From contig JASXTE010000002.1 in the NCBI GenBank assembly GCA_030280995.1, forward strand, positions 5,081,683-5,145,682: a stretch of DNA of 64,000 nt, written 5' to 3'. The translations under genes were made by a program, and so were the position numbers. Positions 45,021 to 54,748 of this stretch are shown in pieces. The notes under the pieces were generated by a model, which saw only the letters and a program-made list of their open reading frames with translations, was not told the origin of the DNA and made no database searches. Numbering within the stretch: position 1 is the first letter of the stretch; each line of letters starts with the position of its first letter. Source of the stretch: Hemileia vastatrix. Taxonomy: Eukaryota > Basidiomycota > Pucciniomycetes > Pucciniales > Zaghouaniaceae.

Positions 45021-46253
45021 GAGTTTCTATATTTGAACTTCAGTTGTCTCTCTTGAATCATCAATTTCAAGTAGTCTTGATTTTATTTGTTTTTTATCTT
45101 TGTCGTAGTTTGGACAATAATAATCAGCTTTCCTATCGTCTTGTCGGTTTTGTTGTGGAGCAATTGGTGGTAATTGTTGGTAAGGCATTTGAAAGGGATA
45201 AGAATTCTGTGGCAGAGTGTAGAGAAACTGTGGCATCATAGGGTATATGGTATTTGGAGTGAGAGATGGGTAGAAAGGGACTGGGTAATGAGCTGTATAA
45301 TTTGGATTATTGTTGTTAGACAATTGTTGTCTTGTTGATGCTCGACAATCAGAGGCGAAGTGACCTGGTCTGTTTCATCTGTAACAAACACCTTTGTTGG
45401 ATGTTTTCTTCGCAAAATCTGCATCAATTGTTTCTGGATCATTTTCTTTTTTGAAATTTGTTTGTTGTAGGATCATTATTTTGTCATTAGATGTTGAAGA
45501 TTTTAAGGATTCTTGTTTTTGACAGTCGATTATTACTTTTGAAATTTCTTTAGATGAAGGTATATCACTAAGTCTGCATAGAGTATTAATTTGCGTCATT
45601 ATATCATCTTCCAATTGTGGTTCACCCTGGGCTTGATGTTGAAGGATTAAACCAATAATATTGTCAATAGTTAATTCAAGTCCCGACGCTCTTATAGTCC
45701 TAAATTTCTTGTATATGGCTTGCATATATTCCACACCCAATTTGAAATCTTTGAGGCGTATGTTGAGCAGTTCTTTCCAGAGATTAATGTGATGGATGTG
45801 GGTACTTTGGTTAAAGTGTGTTACTAGGAAAGCTAGTAGGTCAAAAGCCATTGGGTAAGTGCCATTTGCTATGAGTTCTTGCACACCGTCATCAACACAT
45901 TCAATTAGTGATTATCTGACAAGGTAATCTTTGTGTAGGTTAATTCGCCATTTTAGATTATCTGCATAGTATTCATCTTGTATTACCTTTCCAATTAATT
46001 GTCAAACTTTTCGTAGCCAGTTTTGGAAGTTATCTCGAGTTGTATTCAATTTCGGTGTTGCAACAATCCAAGGTTTAGCTTTGGTGAGTTTGGAAAAAGC
46101 GAAATCCTCATCCCAACCAGTTTCAGTGAAAACCCTGACTCTTTCGTGTTCAGGAGGGACTTCCTGTTGTTCCGTTGTGTTTGCCGGAGATTCACCCAGT
46201 GTTGTAGCAGGGTCAGGAGGTTGTCTCTGTGAGGAGGAAGATGGCCAAGACAT
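45021..46253 (-). pseudogene. Copia-2 gag
   Basis: ATG at 46253 (MSWPSSSSQRQPPD). The Gag helical domain (LIANGTYPMAFDLLAFLVTH ... NLWKELLNIRLKDFKLGVEY) is followed by a zinc knuckle in which CYR-TGA-NRPGHFASDC replaces the second Cys. A proline/tyrosine/asparagine-rich tail (YPVPFYPSLTPNTIYPM) then leads to pol. In-frame stops: TGA after WLRKV, TAA after DYLVR and the knuckle TGA. Confidence 0.8.
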
Positions 46254-46848
46254 TGGTGATTGGTTATAAAATAAAGAAAAAGGAAAGAAGGAAAGAAGAA
46301 AAGGAATAGGAAAGGAAAGAAAATGATAGATAATAGGAAAAGAGAAAGAAAGAAGAAAAAAAATGATAGATAAAGGATGGAGAGAGAAGAATGAAAGAGA
46401 CGAGAGAGAAAAATTTTTTTTAAATTTTTTTAATTTAATTTAATTTAATTTTAATTTTAATTTTTATTTTTTGTACTTTCGGTAATTGGGTGCGTCCACG
46501 CCAATTAGAAATGGCTCACTTTTGGGCTACCAAAAATGACCTAATCATACTATTTAATTTTTTTATTATTCTTATTATTTATTAGGAATAGAGAAAAAAA
46601 ATGTAAAGATAAAAGTAAGAAGAAAGAGGAAGAAATAAAAAAATGAAATGTGAAAAAGGAAAGAAAAAAAGGAGAAAGGAATAGAGATGATAGTAAGATA
46701 AGAAAAGATACAAGAACAATACGAGAACAAGATAAGAAAAGATGTTCGGCTATGGTAAGGTAACCCTTTTGCATGTTGATATTTATTAATTCCACTGAGG
46801 TAAGGAAACCCAAAGAAAAAAACTTTTATTGAATGTTTAGACGGGATA
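46254..46848 (-). other. Copia-2 5' leader
   Basis: A/G- and T-rich low-complexity leader between the primer site and gag. No gene. Confidence 0.5.
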
Positions 46849-46858
46849 GCCCATAACC
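46849..46858 (-). other. Copia-2 primer binding site
   Basis: GGTTATGGGC on minus directly after the 5' LTR, as in Copia-1 and Copia-3. Confidence 0.6.
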
Positions 46859-46981
46859 TGAGAAGGTCGAGATGGTAGAATTTCTTAAAGCTTTTTGATT
46901 AAATTGTTACTATCTACTTTAGTTTATATACATGCTGTTATGTAGTCGAGTAACTTAATCTATATGTCTTAGGTCTCAACA
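46859..46981 (-). repeat. Copia-2 5' LTR
   Basis: 123 bp, pairs with 21330-21452. TATAG follows at 46982-46986. Confidence 0.85.
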
Positions 46982-47068
46982 TATAGTCTGTGGTGCAGCT
47001 GACACATCTAACTCCGGTTCACTCCGGACAAAGCGCTGACACTGCTACCATAGGTTATGGGCTGTCCC
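46982..47068 (+). repeat. Copia-3 5' LTR, right part, and primer site
   Basis: 46982-47052 completes the 5' LTR (ending GCTACCATA). GGTTATGGGCTGTCCC at 47053 is the primer site. The CCGG unit is single here but duplicated in the 3' LTR. Confidence 0.8.
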
Positions 47069-47210
47069 TAATTTTTTACTAGCAGTAATAAATTTTGTAT
47101 ATTTCTCGGAATCCAGTCATGTGCCCCGTGCTTACCTCACGTTAAAATTGTCTACTTCTTGGTGTTGAGTTTTTCTCCACCTTTGTTTTTCTTTTTTGGA
47201 CTTCTAATTC

Positions 47211-47602
47211 ATGCCAATTTCACCTAATCCCTTTCAATCACGCCCACCCCCACTTAGCCGTGAATTGCAGGCTTTACATCCACCTCCAACTCTAACCACA
47301 CGCACGAGAAGACGCTCGCGTTCTTTCTCAGGTACACCCTCTACACCGACTTCTTCTAGCGGCAGTGCGAGCACTGCTTGTCAGCCAACTTCTACACCTC
47401 CACTCACTCCTCTCACCAATCTACCCGAATCTCAACCTCAAGCTGTTATTTGTGCGACAACTTCACGCGACTCTCCACCTCATCTACAACCCTATAAAAC
47501 TTTACTACCTGGCCCAATACCACCGTGAAAAAGCTGTGGTGTGAAGCCTAAAGTCCCACCTCCCCACTCACACTCTAAACACAAGAGTAGTGCCACTCCC
47601 CC
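47211..47602 (+). pseudogene. Copia-3 gag, N-terminal part before Gypsy-2
   Basis: ATG at 47211 (MPISPNPFQSRPPPLSREL) begins a proline/serine/arginine-rich N-terminus (TTRTRRRSRSFSGTPST) matching the start of Copia-1 gag in style. A TGA follows GPIPP at 47526. The same frame goes on to the Gypsy-2 insertion point and resumes at 54749. Confidence 0.7.
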
Positions 47603-49103
47603 TGTCAGCCTGTATATCCCCAGGACTGAGTAAAAAGTGCTTATAAGTTATGTTAAACACATGAACTATACATGGGAACAATAAATGAGAGTACACAAAC
47701 AGTATACATAAGTAAAATTATGATAATACACATAAAATGCCATTATAACACCTTATATACACGCATATATCCACCTTTTATAAGTCTTATGTACTTAATA
47801 TTAAGTTGGAATATGTTAGGGTAATATTAAGAACCTTAAGTATAAGGCTACATAATTTTTAAGTACACTTAAAGCTGTTATATTCATTGTTTTACACAAA
47901 AAACAAGAAATGCGCTTTATTTCACTTAAAAGTTGACTATATGCGCTATAAAATTGAGAATATCAAAATTGCGCTTTGACAGATAAATTGGGCTCATTTA
48001 GAACTATTGATTTGGCTAGTTAAATGCATAAAAATAACACTTTTCAAATTTGGTGTTTTTTATGCCAGAAATGGCTTCTGTGTACTGGCTACATACTGCC
48101 TGCTTTTTTCCCGTGTAAATAGCTTCATTTTTAGCAAATTTAGCTTTTTCACACTATAATTACCCCACATTCTACGCCCACTGTGGGGAAACACACTAAA
48201 ATAGGCGACAGGCACTTATTTAGTGTCCTAGCTTAATTAATAATGCATTGACATTGTTTATATGCACTAATTTCATTAATAACCTCACTCTTGGCACTTT
48301 ATTTCATCACCACGCTTAAATTCGCCTAATTTTAGTCAAGGATTTACCCGTGCAAGCGCCTGCCAAGAACTGCATGTAGTTACCCCACATCTCACGCTCT
48401 TTTTTAAGTTTTTGGGTGGTTTCTCAGTCAATTTTGGTTATTTTTGAATGGGAATTTCACGTAGTATAATGTCAGGATTAGCCCCATTATTTCTACAGTC
48501 AATCCCCCTTATTATTAAGCTATCATTAACCTTAAAAAGTCTCCTTTAGTCTTTAATATTATTGTTTTATACGCATATACTCTCTTTTTGTCTTTTTCTT
48601 TAATTTTGATGGATTTCCCTTATTATTACAGGATTTTGGCGGTTGTTATTCTTCTAATTATGTCATGGGTTACTGGGAATGTTGATGGGCATGTCTATTA
48701 GTTGTTTAGAGGCGTCATTAACTTTGTATTGGGTGGTACATCAAGGGAATCATTGGGGAACTCAGTGTGTATAAAAGGAGGAGGTTTTTGGGTTGTGTTT
48801 CTTCATTCTTTATCATTACAATTTAACCAATATAACCAAATCAATTACAATACATATCAATTAGTACTTTTATAAGACTTTTGAATAGTATCTGAATTTA
48901 TATAATCTATTTTTCTACCAACTACAAAGATTGTAAGCCATATATAAAAATAGTGAGAATTATATTACTGAGACCTTTATATTTGATTATATTTTACAAC
49001 CTAGTGGATTAAAACTACAGTATTCATATAGGACCATTAAAATATTCTAGACCACTGAACATTCAAGCTAGTTCACGTCCTTGTACTTGACCTTAGCCTG
49101 ACA
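47603..49103 (+). repeat. Gypsy-2 5' LTR
   Basis: 1501 bp. It contains a TATA box and a downstream A/T-rich R-like region. Confidence 0.88.
48770..48778 (+). promoter_or_regulatory. TATA box of the Gypsy-2 LTR
   Basis: TATAAAAGG, conserved at 54415-54423 in the 3' LTR, followed about 30 bp on by pyrimidine-rich sequence suited to a start site. Confidence 0.6.
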
Positions 49104-49261
49104 ATTGGGGACCTTTCCTCAAGAATTCTGTTATAATCCTGTAAGTGAAATTTTCAAAAGAAGGTGCACGTAAATAATATCCCTATAGAAATATTTGGAT
49201 AATTACAACAGGTTGGGGTCACCTATATAGTGATTTCAGAAAAAGAAGCCCTGTTATATAA

Positions 49262-49535
49262 TAAAATTGTGATATTGAATCAACAATTTTACCACTAATT
49301 TAACATATAATTGTTATTAGTGGGTCTGTCAATAGACCAATTAAATTTGTGATCTTTGCAGATAAAATTTTTACCACTAATTTAACATAAAATTGTTCTT
49401 AGTGGGAGTCTGTCAATAGACCAATTAAATTTGTGATCTTTGCAGATAAAATTTTTACCACTAATTTAACATAAAATTGTTCTTAGTGGGAGTCTGTCAA
49501 TAGACCAATTAAATTTGTGATCTTTGCAGATAATA
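49262..49535 (+). repeat. Three tandem repeats of about 96 bp with two hairpins each (Gypsy-2 leader)
   Basis: Each unit carries CCACTAA...TTAGTGG arms around about 17 nt, then GTCTGTCAATAGAC, then GTGATCTTTGCAGATAA. The first unit differs slightly from the other two. The position in the 5' leader would suit an RNA packaging or dimerisation signal; this is inference. Confidence 0.75.
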
Positions 49536-49853
49536 AACCAAATTAACTGATTAATTGTTTTCTTTTAACAGGACTCTTAATTTTTTATTTTTATTGGTTT
49601 GTAATACTCATTAAATATTTAGAGAGAATCTTACTAACAGTTGTTTTCTTTTAAATATAAAAACACGGCTACATATTGTAGACCAGTTAAATTAAGTGAC
49701 CACATAAAAAGCATATTTGACTTTTGGCACTTAAAGATTCACTTCATACCAATAAGTAAGCAATAAAATTGTCTTCAGTGGTATTGATAAATACTGATAA
49801 AACTCTTTTTTGAAAGTTTTTATATCTAAATTCTCAAATTCTTTAAATTCCAC

Positions 49854-52800
49854 ATGAAAATGTGTGACAACAATGACATTGTAAGTAATAAGGCAAAACC
49901 TTATAACTTAAGACCTAGAGCTGAAAGACCTGTTACAGGACATTCAAATGGAGGGCCAGGACTCTCCCATAATCAACAACACTCCACAAATGTCTCTGGA
50001 GGAAAGGGAAAAGCTTCTAAAGCAGGTTTCAATAAAGAAGTCAAAAAATACATTACAAGAACAAGTTCACTCCCTATCCACCCTAATGAACACCTTGAAA
50101 ATAAGAGTCAACAACATAGTGGAACAGATCAACAATCTGGAAAAGAGAGCAGCTCAAGGTTTCATAGAAGTCAACCAAGCTCTAGTGGACATAAAGACTC
50201 AACCACCAATAGTGGCATCCAACAATTCCATAGCAACACCTCCAGCCCAAGAGGAGGACCAAAAAATTACAGTAAGCAAATGGAAATGGGATTGGTACAC
50301 CCAAAATTACAACAATCCTACTCAACAAGGATCCAGTAGTCACCCTTACAGGGGAAAGCTAAGGAGAGGCAGGGGAAATGGAGTAAGACCTTGGTGAGTC
50401 ATCCAACTTCTTATGATCAATTACATCAACCTAACAATGAATTACTTATAGGTAATGAGATTGATAAGGAAATATTACATATAATTGATAATGATTTAAA
50501 GGATTATTCATTTGGAAAAAATATGTTAAACTTGTCTTTGCACAAAGACAATGTAGATAGTTTTATTGATCACCAGGATAATGCTATTAATATTAAAATG
50601 GAATCAAATGATGAGTCTTCTGAGTTGGACACAGAAAAAATAGAATATTTTTTAAAAGAAAATCCAATGGAATCAAAGATAATAAGTAAATTATTATTGA
50701 GAATTGAAAAATTGGAAGAGTTCTCAAAAGAGTCAAACAATAATACAGAAAAGGTATTATTACAGCTAACACAATCGTTGAGTGCAACGGCCAATAGATT
50801 AAAAATTATTGAAAATTCAAATAATGAATTAGTCAATGAGAATAAGGGCTTGAAATCTGAGATTAGAGATTTAGAAAATAAATTAGAACACTCTCAGAAT
50901 ATTATGGCTACCATTGAGGGACGTGTTAGATTATCTTTTTCAAATGTAAATGACACCCTAACTCATGTACCAGTAATACAGGATAGGTTACAAAGAGTGG
51001 AAATAGAATTAGCAAAAATGTTGAAAAATACTGAAAGAATAAAAGATAACACTTCTTATGTAACAAGAGTACCTGTTTTCATGAAACATGTAAATGAAAC
51101 ACCAATTATGGAACATGAACATAGTATCATGGGCTCTGAGAATAATAAATCAGTAAAAGATGAAATACATGATCATCTTTCTAAAGTAAGTGAATTACTC
51201 AATATTCCTCAGGTTAGGGAAGCAAAAACTAGCCAAAAGAACTGGCCTAATTTAGATCAGTACCCTTCTTTTGACGGGGATTCAAAATCTGATTGGCAAC
51301 AATTCATACAAAGAATTGATAACTTAAAATTTTCATACAAATTTCCTGATGAAGAAATTACTTCAAAGTTAATATCTTTATTTACAGATGTGGCCTTATT
51401 ATGGTTTGAATCTGTATTGAGTGAGGGAATTAATTACTCCTGGAATGAATGGAAGGCACTAATTGAAAGGCAATTTGGTGGCCCAAAATTTAGAATCACT
51501 CAATAAAAATTGTATGAAAGAGCCAGATATAATCCAAATGATGGAGATAAACCTATGGTATTTTTAATGAATTTAATAAAAATCATGAAAGCCATGGATC
51601 CAAAAATGGATTATGAAGAGTGGAAAGAAAAGATAATATATAAGTTACCTATATCAGTTAGAGAAATTATTGTAGCTAGAACTGAAACCATCAGAGATAC
51701 CTCTGGGTTCATTAATATATGTAATGAAATATTATTAAACCACAAATATGAAACCAAGTATAGTAATTACAGACAAAGTGTTGACGTGGTAAAACCTACT
51801 ACAAGTAAGTTACCAGTGGAGAAGAAAAAACCTTCAGCTCCCCTTGTCCCTAAGAGACAAGAAAATAACACTTGTTACAAATGTAATGAACCTTGGGTTA
51901 AGGGTCACACGTGTAAGAAGGGAATAAATGTTATTGAAACCTCACAGAATTCTGAACCTAGTAATCATGAAGATGAGAATGTGGAATCTAGTGAGGATTG
52001 CAAAAGTAACATATCTTACAGTGATGATGAAAATGAGATATTTGTATTAGAACAGGATATAATGTTCCTGAATGATGCTATACCTCATACAGACACATCT
52101 TTAACTTCCATAGAGGAAGCTGAAATAATTAAAGATGTATCTCATGATACTTACAAAATAACACCTATCAGAGCACCTATTATCATATGTGGAAAAGAAA
52201 TGAATGCCATTCTTGACACTGGGGCTGCAGGTAGTGTAGTTTCAATTAATACATTAATGAAACTTGATAGTAAGTACCAGGAAAAACTAGAATCTGTTCA
52301 GACAAAGAACTGGAGAGGTTTTGGTTAAGTATTAAATCCAATTGGCAAATATAAAACTGCTGTATTCTTTAAATATAATAATGGATATGTTAGAGCAGTT
52401 TGTGAATTTGTAGTAATGGATAATAATAATTGTAGTGATTGGTTTATTATTGGCAATGATTTATTGACAAAATTTGGCATTAAACTAGATCCTGTAAACA
52501 GTTGTTTCACCATAGGCGTGAATGGTAAAAGAAAATTCAAAATATGTTCTGAAAATTCAGTATATACCATTTCTCCTAGAGAAGAACAACTGCAAGGTGG
52601 AAGAACCACCAATGAAGTGGTTGAATTGGAAAATGAAATCCAAAAGGCCTCTTTCAGTCCTCAACTCTCAAAAATTGAAGAAGAAGATATTTTGAGATTG
52701 ATTAAAGCATATCCTATGGCATTTGCTCATGGTTCAAATGAACTAGGATTGGTCAAAGACCATGAGATGAAAATCTCTCTAAGCTGTGATTTGGATAATA

Positions 52801-53066
52801 TTCCTGGCAGTCTAAAAAAGAAACCTTACCATGCAAATGATCCTGACTTATTTCCAAAAAGAAGGAGAAGGCCTAAAAAGCAACCTGAAGAAATTGTGGA
52901 AAAAGCAGAGATTGAAAAAATACTCAATAAAATAATCCTTACTAAAGAAAAAGGAACTGAGTATTTACTAAGATTTAAAGGGAAATCAAATGAATTTGAT
53001 AAATGGATACCTGAAAAAGAAATTTCTAATTTATCCACCCTTCTTAAAAAATTTAAACAGAAATAA
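49854..53066 (+). pseudogene. Gypsy-2 gag-protease-chromodomain polyprotein (RT/integrase deleted)
   Basis: The N-terminus includes KPYNLRPRAER in one frame; an overlapping frame (49948-50397) encodes a coiled coil (LEEREKLLKQVSIKKSKNTL). From 50391 a single frame runs to 53066, broken only by TAA at 51504 and 52326. It contains the Gag helices (WPNLDQYPSFDGDSKSDWQQ ... LWFESVLSEGINYSWNEWKA), the zinc knuckle CYKCNEPWVKGHTC, the protease MNAILDTGAAGSVVS and then, directly after a region leading up to the RT, a chromodomain (AEIEKILNK ... TEYLLRFKGKSNEFDKWIPE). Comparison with Gypsy-3 places the internal deletion just before KKPYHAND, in frame. The chromodomain would bind modified histone H3 in related elements. 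Confidence 0.8.
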
Positions 53067-53247
53067 ATTTCTGTTCAACCAGCTGAGGTGTTTTAAACCA
53101 GTACTCATAATATTTTATTATGTTTTATTTCTTTAGAGTTTAATCTTTAATGCTACAGAATTATTCTGAATACCTAAAAATTACAAATAAATAAATAAAA
53201 TGTATAACTTATCATTTTTTTTATTGTTTTTTTTTTGGGTGGGCGAG

Positions 53248-54748
53248 TGTCAGCCTGTATATCCCCAGGACTGAGTAAAAAGTGCTTATAAGTTATGTTA
53301 AACACATGAACTATACATGGGAACAATAAATGAGAGTACACAAACAGTATACATAAGTAAAATTATGATAATACACATAAAATGCCATTATAACACCTTA
53401 TATACACGCATATATCCACCTTTTATAAGTCTTATGTACTTAATATTAAGTTGGAATATGTTAGGGTAATCTTAAGAACCTTCAGTATAAGGCTACATAA
53501 TTTTTAAGTACACTTAAAGCTGTTATATTCATTTTTTTACACAAAAAACAAGAAATGCGCTTTATTTCACTTAAAAGTTGACTATATGCGCTATAAAATT
53601 GAGAATATCAAAATTGCGCTTTGACAGATAAATTGGGCTCATTTAGAACTATTGATTTGGCTAGTTAAATGCATAAAAATAACACTTTTCAAATTTGGTG
53701 TTTTTTATGCCAGAAATGGCTTCTGTGTACTGGCTACATACTGCCTGCTTTTTTCCCGTGTGAATAGCTTCATTTTTAGCAAAGTTAGCTTTTTCACACT
53801 ATAATTACCCCACATTCTACGCCCACTGTGGGGAAACACACTAAAATAGGCGACAGGCACTTATTTAGTGTCCTAGCTTAATTAATAATGCATTGACATT
53901 GTTTATATGCACTAATTTCATTAATAACCTCACTCTTGGAACTTTATTTCATCACCACGCTTAAATTCGCCTAATTTTAGTCAAGGATTTACCCGTGCAA
54001 GCGCCTGCCAAGAACTGCATGTAGTTACCCCACATCTCACGCTCTTTTTTAAGTTTTTGGGTGGTTTCTCAGTCAATTTTGGTTATTTTTGAATGGGAAT
54101 TTCACGTAGTATAATGTCAGGATTAGCCCCATTATTTCTACAGTCAATCCCCCTTATTATTAAGCTATTATTAACCTTAAAAAGTCTCCTTTAGTCTTTA
54201 ATATTATTTTTTTATATGCATATACTCTCTTTTTGTCTTTTTCTTTAATTTTGATGGATTTCCCTTATTATTACAGGATTTTGGCGGTTGTTATTCTTCT
54301 AATTATGTCATGGGTTACTGGGAATGTTGATGGGCATGTCTATTAGTTGTTTAGAGGCGTCATTAACTTTGTATTGGGTGGTACATCAAGGGAATCATTG
54401 GGGAACTCAGTGTGTATAAAAGGAGGAGGTTTTTGGGTTGTGTTTCTTCATTCTTTATCATTACAATTTAACCAATATAACCAAATCAATTACAATACAT
54501 ATCAATTAGTACTTTTATAAGACTTTTGAATAGTATCTGAATTTATATAATCTATTTTTCTACCAACTACAAAGATTGTAAGCCATATATAAAAATAGTG
54601 AGAATTATATTACTGAGACCTTTATATTTGATTATATTTTACAACCTAGTGGATTAAAACTACAGTATTCATATAGGACCATTAAAATCTTCTAGACAAC
54701 TGACCATTCAAGCTAGTTCACGTCCTTGTACTTGACCTTATCCTGACA
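53248..54748 (+). repeat. Gypsy-2 3' LTR
   Basis: 1501 bp, pairs with 47603-49103. Confidence 0.88.

Larger units (their letters stand above)
21330..46981 (-). mobile_element. Copia-2: Ty1/copia retrotransposon on the minus strand
   Basis: LTRs of 123 bp (TGAGAAGG...CTCAACA on plus) lie at 21330-21452 and 46859-46981, flanked by TATAG (21325-21329, 46982-46986). By eye they differ at about five positions, so it is older than its inner insertions. The minus-strand gag and pol fill 41998-46253. FB1b is inserted just before the end of pol; the last pol codons and the purine tract are left of FB1b at 21453-21529. The primer site GGTTATGGGC is adjacent to the 5' LTR (46849-46858, minus). Confidence 0.88.
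47603..54748 (+). mobile_element. Gypsy-2: chromodomain Ty3/gypsy element lacking RT and integrase
   Basis: LTRs of 1501 bp (47603-49103, 53248-54748) start TGTCAGCCTGTATATCCC and end CCTGACA; about a dozen differences by eye. The target duplication is CCCCC (47598-47602, 54749-54753). The interior has a leader with tandem hairpin repeats, gag, a zinc knuckle, protease and a chromodomain tail, with RT, RNase H and integrase deleted. Gypsy-3 at the right edge is a relative that keeps the integrase end. Confidence 0.88.
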
